This document shows positions 9,439 to 18,659 of a DNA stretch of 64,000 nt, in pieces. The translations under genes and the position numbers were made by a program. The stretch spans positions 62,001 to 126,000 of the forward strand of contig JAONJW010000002.1 of NCBI GenBank assembly GCA_028377305.1. Direction: 5' to 3'. The notes beneath the pieces were generated by a model. The model had not been told where the DNA came from and ran no database searches. It was given only the letters and a program-made list of their open reading frames with translations. How positions within the stretch are numbered: position 1 is the first letter of the stretch; each line of letters opens with the position of its first letter. This stretch comes from Prolixibacteraceae bacterium (GTDB lineage: Bacteria; Bacteroidota; Bacteroidia; Bacteroidales; Prolixibacteraceae).

Positions 9439-9501
9439 ATGTTATTGAAGATTACAAATATTATTCTCATCGTCATTATTATTCTCATGAATACCATGTG
9501 A
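9439..9501 (+). CDS. ilv operon leader peptide, 20 residues
   Basis: Short reading frame [20 protein letters not shown]. Twelve of its 20 residues are Ile, Leu or Val and codons 8-16 are nine in a row (IILIVIIIL, 9460-9486). It sits between a predicted promoter and a terminator hairpin, directly upstream of ilvD, exactly where classical attenuation places a sensor peptide. Ribosomes starved of charged Ile, Leu or Val tRNA would stall over 9460-9486, leaving 9498-9507 free. The stop codon TGA (9499-9501) lies inside that pairing segment, so a ribosome that finishes translation masks it. Its product is probably only a translation sensor. The frame is too short for normal gene finders. Confidence 0.85.
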   Translation: MLLKITNIILIVIIILMNTM

Positions 9502-9578
9502 GAGAGGTTTTGTATATCTATACATATCGAGTTCAGAAAAGAGCCTTTCTCACAAACATGAGGAAGGCTCTTTTTTTT
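9498..9578 (+). promoter_or_regulatory. ilv transcription attenuator: antiterminator and terminator
   Basis: Two exclusive RNA folds are visible. Antiterminator: GTGAGAGAGG (9498-9507) pairs with CCTTTCTCAC (9544-9553), ten pairs with one G-U. Terminator: AAAAGAGCCTTTCTCA (9537-9552) pairs with TGAGGAAGGCTCTTTT (9559-9574), sixteen pairs with one G-U, loop of six, then eight T (9571-9578). The shared segment 9544-9552 makes them mutually exclusive. A weaker hairpin inside the leader frame (TCTCATG 9483-9489 with 9495-9503) could act as the pause structure. The logic is stalled ribosome, antiterminator, ilvD transcribed; completed leader translation, terminator. Confidence 0.85.
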
Positions 9579-9599
9579 GCACAAGAAAAACTGTTAACC

Positions 9600-11429
9600 A
9601 TGCATAAGAAACTTAGAAGTAGTATCACCACTGAAGGCCGAAGAATGGCTGGAGCCCGTAGCCTTTGGAGAGCCAATGGAATGAAGGAGAGCCATTTTGG
9701 GAAACCAATTATTGCCATTGTAAATTCGTTTACACAGATGGTTCCTGGACATGTTCATCTGCATGAAGTAGGCCAAGAAGTAAAACGTATTGTGGAATCA
9801 AAAGGTTGTTTTGCCGCAGAGTTCAATACGATTGCTGTGGATGATGGTATTGCAATGGGACATGATGGTATGTTATACTCTTTGCCTTCGAGAGAAGTGA
9901 TTGCAGATAGTGTGGAGTATATGTGTAATGCCCATAAGGTGGATGCAATGATATGTATTTCGAACTGTGATAAAATCACTCCGGGAATGCTAATGGCTTC
10001 GATGAGATTAAATATCCCTACGTTATTTGTCTCAGGAGGCCCGATGGAAGCAGGAGAGATGGATGGAGAGCATTATGACTTGGTGGATGCGATGGTGAAA
10101 GGAGCAGATGACAGTTATGATGATGAAAAACTAAAGCAGTTAGAGCAGAGTGCATGTCCTACATGTGGATCATGTTCTGGAATGTTTACTGCCAATTCAA
10201 TGAACTGTTTGACTGAAGCGCTGGGGCTTTCTCTTCCTGGTAATGGGACAGTGGTAGCTACGCATGCTAACCGTAAGAAATTGTTTGAAGATGGTGCGCA
10301 TCGAATTGTGGAGTTGGCTTATGAATATTATAGAGATGGGAATGAAAACGTTCTTCCACGGGCTATTGCTACAAGAGATGCTTTTATGAATGCAATGACA
10401 TTAGATATTGCGATGGGTGGATCTACAAATACCGTTTTACATCTATTGGCGATTGCTCATGAAGCTGAAGTGCAGTTTGATATGCATGACATGGATCGGC
10501 TGTCACGTAAAGTTCCTTGCCTTTGTAAGGTCTCTCCTAATTCAAGCTATCATATTCAAGATGTAAACAGAGCGGGAGGAGTAATCGGTATTCTTGCTGA
10601 ACTCAGTAGGGCATCTTTGTTGGAGACGAATGTCTACAGAGCGGATGGTTCAACGTTAGAGGAGATTCTAAAGACACATGATGTGTGCTGTGCAACGGTG
10701 ACTGAAGAGGCGGCAGATTTATATCGTTCTGCTCCAGGTAATATTGGACGTAATCTAGTGATGGGATCACAAGATAAATCATACGAACTGTTGGATTTGG
10801 ATCGTGAGAATGGATGTATTCGTTCTGTAGAACATGCATATTATCAGGATGGTGGTTTGGCTGTTCTGTTTGGTAACCTTGCAGAAAAGGGCTGCATTGT
10901 TAAGACGGCAGGAGTAGACTCTTCAGTATTTGAATTTAAGGGTATAGCAAGAGTATTTGAATCTCAAGAAGCTGCTTGTAATGGGATTCTAGGGGATGCT
11001 GTACAGGCAGGTGATGTTGTAATTATTCGTTATGAAGGTCCTAAAGGAGGACCTGGAATGCAAGAGATGCTCTATCCAACATCATATCTTAAGTCGATGC
11101 AGTTGGATAAAGTATGTGCATTATTAACAGATGGTCGTTTCTCTGGAGGGACTTCTGGCTTATCTATTGGACATGCATCACCTGAAGCCGCAGCTGGAGG
11201 TGTGATTGCTTTGGTCGAAGATGGTGATTCTGTGAAGATAGATATTCCGAAAAGAACTATCAGTTTAGATATCTCGGAACTAGAACTACAAGAACGAAGA
11301 GAGAAACAAGAGGCAAGAGGTGAAAAGGCATTTACACCTGAAACAAGAAAGAGAGAAGTATCTAAAGCTTTAAAAGCTTATTCAAAACTAGTATCATCAG
11401 CAGATAAAGGAGCGGTGAGACTAATATAA
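9600..11429 (+). CDS. ilvD: Dihydroxy-acid dehydratase
   Basis: Cytosolic iron-sulfur dehydratase that forms 2-oxo acids in valine and isoleucine synthesis. The 609-residue frame from the ATG at 9600 matches IlvD length and begins [20 protein letters not shown]. Cluster and metal regions are seen as [11 protein letters not shown] and [19 protein letters not shown]; the C-terminal [21 protein letters not shown] is the family signature. An in-frame GTG at 9498 would add 34 residues, but it lies on the leader-peptide stop and reads through the attenuator hairpin, so it is rejected. First structural gene of the attenuated operon. Confidence 0.97.
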   Translation: MHKKLRSSITTEGRRMAGARSLWRANGMKESHFGKPIIAIVNSFTQMVPGHVHLHEVGQEVKRIVESKGCFAAEFNTIAVDDGIAMGHDGMLYSLPSREVIADSVEYMCNAHKVDAMICISNCDKITPGMLMASMRLNIPTLFVSGGPMEAGEMDGEHYDLVDAMVKGADDSYDDEKLKQLEQSACPTCGSCSGMFTANSMNCLTEALGLSLPGNGTVVATHANRKKLFEDGAHRIVELAYEYYRDGNENVLPRAIATRDAFMNAMTLDIAMGGSTNTVLHLLAIAHEAEVQFDMHDMDRLSRKVPCLCKVSPNSSYHIQDVNRAGGVIGILAELSRASLLETNVYRADGSTLEEILKTHDVCCATVTEEAADLYRSAPGNIGRNLVMGSQDKSYELLDLDRENGCIRSVEHAYYQDGGLAVLFGNLAEKGCIVKTAGVDSSVFEFKGIARVFESQEAACNGILGDAVQAGDVVIIRYEGPKGGPGMQEMLYPTSYLKSMQLDKVCALLTDGRFSGGTSGLSIGHASPEAAAGGVIALVEDGDSVKIDIPKRTISLDISELELQERREKQEARGEKAFTPETRKREVSKALKAYSKLVSSADKGAVRLI

Positions 11430-11460
11430 AAGGACCATTCATCATTTAAATCAAACTTAT

Positions 11461-13194
11461 ATGACGACCCAAAATAACAGTTCACTTGAGAGAAATGAAG
11501 AGGATGTAACAGGAGCGCAAGCATTAATTAAATCGTTATTAGAAGAAGGTGTAGATACCATCTTTGGATATCCTGGAGGTGCGATTATGCCAGTTTATGA
11601 TGCATTATATGATTTCCTTGATCAAGTGAATCATGTATTGACTCGCCATGAACAAGGTGCCATTCATGCTGCACAGGGCTATGCAAGAGTTTCGGGTAAA
11701 GTAGGTGTGTGTTTCGCCACCTCGGGTCCTGGAGCTACGAACCTAATTACAGGGATTGCAGATGCTATGATTGATTCGACCCCATTGGTCTGTTTTACAG
11801 GACAGGTAACTAGTCCATTATTGGGAACAGATGCTTTTCAAGAGTCTGATATTGTTGGAATGTCTATGCCTGTAACCAAGTGGAATTATCAGATTACAGA
11901 TGCTGATGAGATTACAGATGTGGTTGCGAAAGCATTTTTTATTGCTAAAAGTGGAAGACCAGGGCCAGTGTTGATCGATATTTCCAAAGATGCTCAGTTT
12001 GCACCCACTTCATTTAAGTATAAGAAGTATCGTCGTATTCGCAGTTATTTGCCTGAGCAACCAGTGGAGAAGAAATCATTAATAGATGCTGCACGATTAA
12101 TAAATCAAGCCCAAAAACCTCTGATGTTAGTAGGTCAAGGAGTTGTATTATCTGGTGCAGAGAAGGTCTTACTACAGTTTGCTGAGAAAACAGGAATACC
12201 AATGGCGTCTACGCTACTTGGGCTTTCTGCCGTTCCTTCTGATCACCCTCTATGGAAAGGGATGCTTGGAATGCATGGTAACTATGGGCCCAATGTCATG
12301 ACCAATGAATGTGATCTGTTATTAGCTGTTGGAATGCGTTTTGATGATAGGGTGACAGGAGATATAAAGACTTATGCTACACAAGCTAAGGTGATTCATG
12401 TTGAGATCGATCCTTCAGAAATAAATAAAAATATACCAGCAGAAGTCGCAATCTGCAGCGATGCAAAAAAAGCATTGAAGATGTTGCTAAAGTTGGTGAA
12501 AGATAATGATCACACTTCTTGGTGTAATGAGTTCATTCCCTTTCAAGAAGCGGAGTATGAAAAAGTAATTGAGAAGGATATATACCCATCTAAAACTGGT
12601 TTAACCATGGGAGAGGTTGTCCATCAAGTTGCTGAAGCAACCAATCATGATGCTATAATGACTACCGATGTAGGGCAACAGCAGATGATTGCAGCTCGAT
12701 ATTTTAAATTCAAAAATAGTCGTAGCTGTATTACCTCTGGAGGGCTTGGGACTATGGGATTCGGTCTCCCAGCAGCGGTAGGTGCAGCAGTTGGGAACCC
12801 TGCTAAAACAGTGGTTGCTTTTTTGGGAGATGGTGGATATCAAATGACCATTCAAGAGATGGCTACTATTAAACAAGAGAACTTAAATGTAAAAGTGATC
12901 GTTTTGAATAACGAATTCTTAGGAATGGTAAGACAGTGGCAAGAGCTTTTCTTTGATCGTAGATATTCATTTACAAAGATGCATAATCCTGATTTTATCA
13001 AGATCGCAGAAGGTTATGGAATCTCCGCAAAACTGGTGAGAGAAAGAGATGACTTATCCATTGCAATTGATGAGATGTTAGCCCAAGAGGGACCATATTT
13101 CCTTGAGGTGAGGGTAGAGAAAGAAGACAATGTATTCCCAATGGTTCCCTCTGGAGCGACTATATCTGATGTGAGATTGGGACCTAATTCATAA
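11461..13194 (+). CDS. ilvB: Acetolactate synthase, large (catalytic) subunit
   Basis: ThDP- and FAD-dependent synthase joining pyruvate with pyruvate or 2-oxobutyrate, the committed step of branched-chain amino acid synthesis. At 577 residues it is typical. Seen are the N-terminal Pyr domain with FGYPGGAIMPVYDAL and the catalytic Glu in TRHEQGAIHAAQGYAR, the central FAD domain (about 200-340), and the ThDP-binding GDGGYQMTIQE...VLNNEFLGMVRQWQELF. It starts 31 bp after ilvD and the regulatory subunit gene follows 12 bp after its stop. Confidence 0.97.
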   Translation: MTTQNNSSLERNEEDVTGAQALIKSLLEEGVDTIFGYPGGAIMPVYDALYDFLDQVNHVLTRHEQGAIHAAQGYARVSGKVGVCFATSGPGATNLITGIADAMIDSTPLVCFTGQVTSPLLGTDAFQESDIVGMSMPVTKWNYQITDADEITDVVAKAFFIAKSGRPGPVLIDISKDAQFAPTSFKYKKYRRIRSYLPEQPVEKKSLIDAARLINQAQKPLMLVGQGVVLSGAEKVLLQFAEKTGIPMASTLLGLSAVPSDHPLWKGMLGMHGNYGPNVMTNECDLLLAVGMRFDDRVTGDIKTYATQAKVIHVEIDPSEINKNIPAEVAICSDAKKALKMLLKLVKDNDHTSWCNEFIPFQEAEYEKVIEKDIYPSKTGLTMGEVVHQVAEATNHDAIMTTDVGQQQMIAARYFKFKNSRSCITSGGLGTMGFGLPAAVGAAVGNPAKTVVAFLGDGGYQMTIQEMATIKQENLNVKVIVLNNEFLGMVRQWQELFFDRRYSFTKMHNPDFIKIAEGYGISAKLVRERDDLSIAIDEMLAQEGPYFLEVRVEKEDNVFPMVPSGATISDVRLGPNS

Positions 13195-13206
13195 TCGTGA
13201 CATACT

Positions 13207-13761
13207 ATGCAGAAACAAGAATTTACCATATCAGCCTATACAGAGAACACCATTGGATTGTTGAATCGTATAACCATCATGTTTACTCGTCGTCGAATGA
13301 ATATTGATAGTTTGACCGTTTCAGAATCGGCTATCGCAGGGATAAGTAAGTTTACTATTGTAGTAAAGGATGCAGAAGAAAGGATACGAAAATTGTGTGT
13401 GCAGATTGAGAGACATGTTGAAGTCTTGAAATGCTTTTATCATCGTAATGATGAGGTGGTACATCAAGAAGTTGCACTATATAAAGTGTCTTCAGAATCG
13501 TTGTTATCAGGAGATCATATAGAGAAACTTGTAAGAGAATATAATGCTCGTATATTGGAGATTACTCCCAATTTTACTGTGATTGAGAAGACAGGGCATA
13601 AAGCCGAAACACAAGAGCTATTCGAGAAGTTAAACCCTCATGGTGTACTTCAGTTTATTCGTTCAGGACGTGTTGCGATTACTCGATCAAATATAGAGAA
13701 GTTATCAGAGTTTTTGAAAGAGAGAGATCGAGTACAGACAGTACTAGATCACAACAATTAA
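13207..13761 (+). CDS. ilvN: Acetolactate synthase, small (regulatory) subunit
   Basis: Regulatory partner of IlvB that confers valine feedback inhibition through ACT domains. The N-terminal ACT domain begins FTISAYTENTIGLLNRITIMFTRR and continues MNIDSLTVSESAIAGISKFTIVV; a second ACT-like half covers about residues 85-170. At 184 residues it is nearer the longer IlvH-type subunit than the roughly 95-residue E. coli IlvN. The gene is 12 bp after ilvB and 46 bp before ilvC. Confidence 0.94.
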   Translation: MQKQEFTISAYTENTIGLLNRITIMFTRRRMNIDSLTVSESAIAGISKFTIVVKDAEERIRKLCVQIERHVEVLKCFYHRNDEVVHQEVALYKVSSESLLSGDHIEKLVREYNARILEITPNFTVIEKTGHKAETQELFEKLNPHGVLQFIRSGRVAITRSNIEKLSEFLKERDRVQTVLDHNN

Positions 13762-13807
13762 ATAAAGTAAGACAATCGAATTATTCTAACATATTAAAAC
13801 AAGAAAA

Positions 13808-14860
13808 ATGGCAAAGTTAAATTTCGGAGGGACAGAAGAGAAAGTAGTGATGCGTGAAGAGTTTCCATTGGATAAAGCACGTGAAACAATGAAAGATGAA
13901 ACCATTGCTGTAATTGGTTATGGTGTTCAAGGTCCAGGACAGTCTCTTAACCTTCGAGACAATGGATTCAACGTAATTGTTGGTCAGCGTAAAGACTCAA
14001 AGACTTGGGACAAAGCTGTGGCTGATGGTTGGGTGCCAGGAGAGAATCTATTTGATATTGAGGAAGCTTGTGAGAAAGCAACTGTGATCCAATACTTGTT
14101 GTCAGACGCAGGTCAGATTGCTGTTTGGCCAACGGTAAAGAAGCACCTTACAAAAGGGAAAGCACTTTATTTCTCACATGGTTTTGGTATCACTTTTAAC
14201 GATAGAACAGGTATTGTACCACCAGCAGATGTTGATGTTATCTTGGTTGCTCCTAAAGGATCAGGAACAAGTTTGCGTACAATGTTTCTTGAAGGACGTG
14301 GCTTGAATTCAAGTTATGCAATCTTCCAAGATGCCACCGGACGTGCTTATGATAGAGTAATTGCTTTAGGTATTGGAGTAGGTTCAGGTTACCTGTTTGA
14401 AACAGACTTTAAACGTGAGGTTTATTCTGACTTGACAGGAGAGCGTGGTACTTTGATGGGATGTATTCAAGGTATTTTTGCAGCACAATACGAAGTATTA
14501 AGAGAACAAGGACATACACCGTCTGAGGCTTTTAATGAGACGGTTGAAGAGTTGACACAAAGTTTGATGCCGTTGGTTGCACAAAATGGTATGGACTGGA
14601 TGTATGCAAATACTTCTACAACAGCACAACGTGGTGCACTAGATTGGTGGAAGCCTTTCCGTGATGCAACCAAGCCTGTATTTCAAAAATTGTATGATGA
14701 GGTAGCTTGTGGTAATGAAGCACAACGTTCTATTGATTCAAATAGCCAACCAGACTATCGTGTGAAATTAGAGGCAGAATTAAAAGAATTAAGAGATTCT
14801 GAGATGTGGCAAGCAGGTCAAACTGTTCGTCAGTTACGTCCAGAAAATAATGAAGGATAA
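13808..14860 (+). CDS. ilvC: Ketol-acid reductoisomerase
   Basis: NADPH- and magnesium-dependent isomeroreductase converting acetolactate or acetohydroxybutyrate to dihydroxy acids. The nucleotide-binding loop is AVIGYGVQGPGQSLNLRDNG followed by VIVGQRKDS, whose Arg and Ser are consistent with NADPH preference. The metal-binding Asp/Glu pair lies in SDLTGERGTLMG, with a further Glu in NETVEELTQSLMPLVA. The 350-residue length fits the Bacteroidota class I form. A stable hairpin lies just after the stop, before leuA. Confidence 0.96.
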   Translation: MAKLNFGGTEEKVVMREEFPLDKARETMKDETIAVIGYGVQGPGQSLNLRDNGFNVIVGQRKDSKTWDKAVADGWVPGENLFDIEEACEKATVIQYLLSDAGQIAVWPTVKKHLTKGKALYFSHGFGITFNDRTGIVPPADVDVILVAPKGSGTSLRTMFLEGRGLNSSYAIFQDATGRAYDRVIALGIGVGSGYLFETDFKREVYSDLTGERGTLMGCIQGIFAAQYEVLREQGHTPSEAFNETVEELTQSLMPLVAQNGMDWMYANTSTTAQRGALDWWKPFRDATKPVFQKLYDEVACGNEAQRSIDSNSQPDYRVKLEAELKELRDSEMWQAGQTVRQLRPENNEG

Positions 14861-14876
14861 TATTTAAAAATCAATC

Positions 14877-14938
14877 TCTCTTTGCTGTACCTTTCTATAT
14901 GAGGTACAGCAGAGAGAACCACCATCTTTTATGATGGT
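14877..14938 (+). repeat. Intercistronic hairpins between ilvC and leuA
   Basis: A 16-bp stem (14877-14892 with 14902-14917, one G-U, loop of nine) is followed by a 6-bp stem ACCATC/GATGGT (14921-14926 with 14933-14938). No U-tract follows, so this is not a simple terminator. It may stabilise or process the ilv part of the transcript, separating ilv and leu expression levels (inference). Confidence 0.7.
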
Positions 14939-14977
14939 AACCAAAACCGAGTATATACCCAAAAATAGAGAATCAGG

Positions 14978-16480
14978 ATGGCAGATAGAGTCTATATATT
15001 TGATACAACATTAAGAGATGGAGAGCAAGTCCCAGGATGTCAGTTAAACACTGTAGAGAAGATAGAGGTAGCAAAAGCTCTCCAAGAGCTCGGCGTCGAT
15101 GTGATTGAAGCAGGCTTTCCAGTATCAAGTCCAGGTGATTTTAATTCTGTGGTAGAGATCTCTAAAGCGGTAACTTGGCCAACCATATGTGCTTTGACTA
15201 GAGCAGTAGAGAAAGATATCGATGTGGCTGCCGATGCATTAAAATATGCCAAAAGAGGGCGTATTCATACAGGTATTGGAACGTCACCATATCATATTAA
15301 GTATAAGCTAAACTCTACTGAAGATGAGGTGCTTCAAAGAGCCGTTGCTGCTGTTAAATACGCAAAGAGATATGTGGAAGATGTGGAGTTCTATGCCGAA
15401 GATGCAGGCCGTTCTGATAATGTCTATTTAGCTAAAGTTGTGCAGGCGGTAATCGCAGCTGGAGCTACGGTGGTTAATATACCTGATACAACTGGTTACT
15501 GTTTGCCTAATCAGTTTGGTGAGAAGATTAAATTCTTAATGGAGAATGTCTCTAATGTTCATAAAGCAATTCTTTCAACCCATTGTCATAATGATTTAGG
15601 AATGGCTACTGCCAACAGTATCTCTGGGGTGATGAATGGAGCAAGACAAGTGGAGGTTACTTTGAATGGTATTGGCGAACGTGCCGGTAACACTTCATTA
15701 GAAGAGGTGGTGATGACATTGAAGAGTCATCAAGACCTGAATCTTGAGACAAATATTAAGACACAGAATATTTATAAGACTTCTCGCTTGGTTTCTACCT
15801 TGATGAACATGCCTGTTCAAGCCAATAAAGCAATTGTTGGACGAAATGCATTTTCTCACTCTTCAGGAATTCATCAGGATGGTGTCTTAAAGAATCGTGA
15901 GACCTACGAGATTATCGATCCAGAAGATGTCGGAATTAAAGAGTCGTCAATTGTTCTAACTGCGCGTAGTGGTAGAGCAGCTTTAAAACACCGTTTAGAA
16001 GTGTTGGGTGTGAACCTAGAAGGCGAAAAGCTAGATGAAGTATACCAAGAGTTCTTGAAGCTTGCTGATAAAAAGAAGGACATCAAAGAGGATGACCTAA
16101 TGGTATTGGTTGGTGAGGTCGAAAAGACCGAAGGGCAGCGTATCAGACTTCACGATATCCAGGTGGTTACAGGGAAGAATATGGAACCAATGGCTACCGT
16201 GAAGTTGAACATTGCAGGAGAACTATTTACTGCATGTAGCGTTGGAAATGGACCCGTTGATGCAGCACTTTCTGCCGTGAAACAAATTATACACAAGAAA
16301 GTCATTTTGGAGGAGTTCTTGATTCAAGCGATCACACGAGGAAGTGATGATATCGGTAAGGTACATATGACCATCAACTATGGTGATCATTTCTATCATG
16401 GTTTCGGAGCCAATACAGATATTGTCATAGCATCAGTAGAGGCCTTCATTGATGCTATCAATAAGATTGTCGTAGTATAA
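14978..16480 (+). CDS. leuA: 2-isopropylmalate synthase
   Basis: Condenses acetyl-CoA with 2-oxoisovalerate, the first leucine-specific step. The DRE-TIM barrel begins [16 protein letters not shown], the metal-binding His pair is in [18 protein letters not shown], and [16 protein letters not shown] is the second signature. [18 protein letters not shown] and the C-terminal LeuA dimer/allosteric domain (about 370-500), which binds leucine in homologues, are present. At 500 residues it has normal length. It is followed by leuC after 52 bp. Confidence 0.96.
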   Translation: MADRVYIFDTTLRDGEQVPGCQLNTVEKIEVAKALQELGVDVIEAGFPVSSPGDFNSVVEISKAVTWPTICALTRAVEKDIDVAADALKYAKRGRIHTGIGTSPYHIKYKLNSTEDEVLQRAVAAVKYAKRYVEDVEFYAEDAGRSDNVYLAKVVQAVIAAGATVVNIPDTTGYCLPNQFGEKIKFLMENVSNVHKAILSTHCHNDLGMATANSISGVMNGARQVEVTLNGIGERAGNTSLEEVVMTLKSHQDLNLETNIKTQNIYKTSRLVSTLMNMPVQANKAIVGRNAFSHSSGIHQDGVLKNRETYEIIDPEDVGIKESSIVLTARSGRAALKHRLEVLGVNLEGEKLDEVYQEFLKLADKKKDIKEDDLMVLVGEVEKTEGQRIRLHDIQVVTGKNMEPMATVKLNIAGELFTACSVGNGPVDAALSAVKQIIHKKVILEEFLIQAITRGSDDIGKVHMTINYGDHFYHGFGANTDIVIASVEAFIDAINKIVVV

Positions 16481-16532
16481 TTACGATATCTGTTTCTAAT
16501 ATAAATAAAGTAGAACAATTCAACATTATAAC

Positions 16533-17930
16533 ATGCAGCCAAAAACATTATTTGATAAAATATGGGATGCCCATGTCGTGAAACAAGTAGAGGGTGGCCC
16601 GAATGTAGTCTATATCGATAGACATTTTATTCATGAGGTGACTAGCCCAGTAGCTTTCACTGGTATTGAGAACAGAGGGTTAAAAGTAGCACGCCCAGCA
16701 CAAACAACAGCTACTCCAGATCATAATGTCCCTACAATTGAGCAAGACAAACCGATAAAAGATGAGGAGTCACGTTTTCAGGTTGAGACATTAGAGAAAA
16801 ACTGTTCAAATCATGGTATTCAATATTATGGTTTAGGTAGTCAAAATCACGGTATTGTTCACGTTGTAGGTCCTGAAATGGGATATACACAACCTGGTAT
16901 GACTATCGTTTGTGGTGATAGCCATACCTCTACTCACGGAGCTTTTGGTAGTATCGCTTTTGGTATTGGAACAAGTGAAGTGGAGATGGTGTTTACCTCT
17001 CAGTGTATTATGCAGCCAAAACCAAAGACGATGTTAATCAAAGTTGATGGAGAACTGTCTGATGGAGTAACTGCAAAAGATATTGCGCTGTATGCTATTG
17101 CTAAATTGACGACTTCTGGGGGTACTGGTTATTTTATTGAATACGCTGGTTCTGCTGTGGAAAATCTCTCTATGGAAGGTCGTATGACACTTTGTAATAT
17201 GAGTATTGAATGTGGTGCACGTGGAGGTATGATTGCACCAGATCAGACGACTTTTGACTATGTGGAAGGACGTCCTTTTGCACCAAAAGGTGAAGCATGG
17301 GATAAGGCTTTGGCTGAATGGAAAGAGCTTAAGACGGATAGTGGAGCTGTTTATGATGCAGAATTTCATTATAATGCTGCTGATATTACTCCAATGATCA
17401 CTTATGGTACGAATCCAGGAATGGGGGTCTCTGTGCAAGGGAATATCCCTTCAGGTGCTGACCTTGAGGGAACGGATAGAATATCTTTTGAGAAATCATT
17501 GGAATATATGGGATTATCTGCAGGACAACAGATGTTGGGTCATCCTATTGACTATGTGTTTGTTGGAAGTTGTACCAATGGGCGTATCGAGGATTTAAGA
17601 GCATTTGCAGCATTTGTGGATGGCAAAAAGAAAGCCGATAGAGTAACTGCATGGATTGTTCCAGGATCAAAAGTAGTAGAGAAACAGGCTCAAGAAGAAG
17701 GTCTTGTTGAGGTGTTAGAAAGAGCAGGATTTAAAATGAGAGAGCCTGGATGTTCCGCATGTCTAGCAATGAATGACGATAAGATTCCTGCAGGTAAATA
17801 TTCAGTATCTACCTCTAACCGAAATTTTGAAGGTCGCCAAGGACCAGGAGCAAGAACGTTGTTGGCAAGCCCATTAGTGGCAGCAGCAGCAGCGATTACA
17901 GGAGTGATCACTGATCCTAGAGAGTTATAA
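16533..17930 (+). CDS. leuC: 3-isopropylmalate dehydratase, large subunit
   Basis: Aconitase-family isomerase subunit carrying a 4Fe-4S cluster; with LeuD it interconverts 2- and 3-isopropylmalate and in many bacteria also acts on citramalate. Seen are the start [13 protein letters not shown], the active-site region [20 protein letters not shown], and cluster ligands in [12 protein letters not shown] and [12 protein letters not shown]. The 465-residue length is typical of the bacterial LeuC type. leuD starts 31 bp downstream. Confidence 0.96.
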   Translation: MQPKTLFDKIWDAHVVKQVEGGPNVVYIDRHFIHEVTSPVAFTGIENRGLKVARPAQTTATPDHNVPTIEQDKPIKDEESRFQVETLEKNCSNHGIQYYGLGSQNHGIVHVVGPEMGYTQPGMTIVCGDSHTSTHGAFGSIAFGIGTSEVEMVFTSQCIMQPKPKTMLIKVDGELSDGVTAKDIALYAIAKLTTSGGTGYFIEYAGSAVENLSMEGRMTLCNMSIECGARGGMIAPDQTTFDYVEGRPFAPKGEAWDKALAEWKELKTDSGAVYDAEFHYNAADITPMITYGTNPGMGVSVQGNIPSGADLEGTDRISFEKSLEYMGLSAGQQMLGHPIDYVFVGSCTNGRIEDLRAFAAFVDGKKKADRVTAWIVPGSKVVEKQAQEEGLVEVLERAGFKMREPGCSACLAMNDDKIPAGKYSVSTSNRNFEGRQGPGARTLLASPLVAAAAAITGVITDPREL

Positions 17931-17961
17931 TCGAAGTCTTATTTGTTTAGTTAATATTGTT

Positions 17962-18549
17962 ATGCCAATAGATAAGTTTGAAACATTACAGAGTACAGCG
18001 ATCCCATTGCCAATAGAGAATGTGGATACTGATCAAATCATCCCAGCACGATTTCTGAAAGCGACGGAGCGAAAAGGTTTTGGAGACAACCTTTTCCGTG
18101 ACTGGAGATATAAAAAAGATGGATCTCAAAATGGTGATTTCGTATTAAACGATGATCGTTATAATGGATCTATTTTAGTTGCAGGTAAAAACTTCGGTAG
18201 TGGTTCTAGTAGGGAACATGCTGCTTGGGCTATCTATGATCATGGATTTAAAGTGGTTGTATCTAGTTTCTTTGCCGATATTTTTAAAGGGAACGCATTA
18301 AACAATGGCTTGCTTCCTGTGGTAGTGTCTGAATCGTTTCTAGAGAAAACATTCGATGCAATCGAAAAAGATGCGACAACAAAACTAACGGTTAATCTTG
18401 AAGCACAAACGATAACTAACCAAGCGTTAGGGCTGTCGGAATCGTTTGAAATCAATCCATACAAAAAAGAGTGTCTCTTAAAAGGATACGATGATATCGA
18501 CTATTTGATTCATATGAAATCAGATATTGAATCTTTTGAAAAGAAATAA
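17962..18549 (+). CDS. leuD: 3-isopropylmalate dehydratase, small subunit
   Basis: Swivelling-domain partner of LeuC that provides substrate-recognition residues. The family signature [13 protein letters not shown] occurs near residue 22 and [21 protein letters not shown] near residue 75; the length of 195 is standard. It begins 31 bp after leuC and is followed by a 110-bp gap with a 13-bp hairpin before the next gene, much as between ilvC and leuA. Confidence 0.96.
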   Translation: MPIDKFETLQSTAIPLPIENVDTDQIIPARFLKATERKGFGDNLFRDWRYKKDGSQNGDFVLNDDRYNGSILVAGKNFGSGSSREHAAWAIYDHGFKVVVSSFFADIFKGNALNNGLLPVVVSESFLEKTFDAIEKDATTKLTVNLEAQTITNQALGLSESFEINPYKKECLLKGYDDIDYLIHMKSDIESFEKK

Positions 18550-18562
18550 ACAATGACCGAAT

Positions 18563-18602
18563 TATCTCCACTGGTTGACTTTAATGAACACTAGTGGAGA
18601 TA
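18563..18602 (+). repeat. Intercistronic hairpin after leuD
   Basis: A 13-bp stem (18563-18575 with 18590-18602, one G-U, loop of fourteen) lies in the gap between leuD and the next gene. It has no U-tract. With the ilvC-leuA hairpin it is the second strong stem at a gene boundary of this operon; mRNA processing or 3' protection is the likely role (inference). Confidence 0.65.
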
Positions 18603-18659
18603 CAGTTGATAATATCAAGTTACACCTGATTTAAAGGTGTGATATATTCTTCCCTCAAT

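Noticed and set aside
9498-9599. N-terminal extension of ilvD from a GTG at 9498
   Set aside because: It would translate through the terminator hairpin and begins on the leader-peptide stop; IlvD homologues begin at the ATG at 9600.
14877-14938. Second attenuator before leuA
   Set aside because: No BCAA-rich leader frame and no U-tract after either hairpin.
17034-17438. 134-codon minus-strand frame inside leuC
   Set aside because: Antisense to conserved leuC motifs; His/Thr/Ser-rich composition typical of shadow frames.
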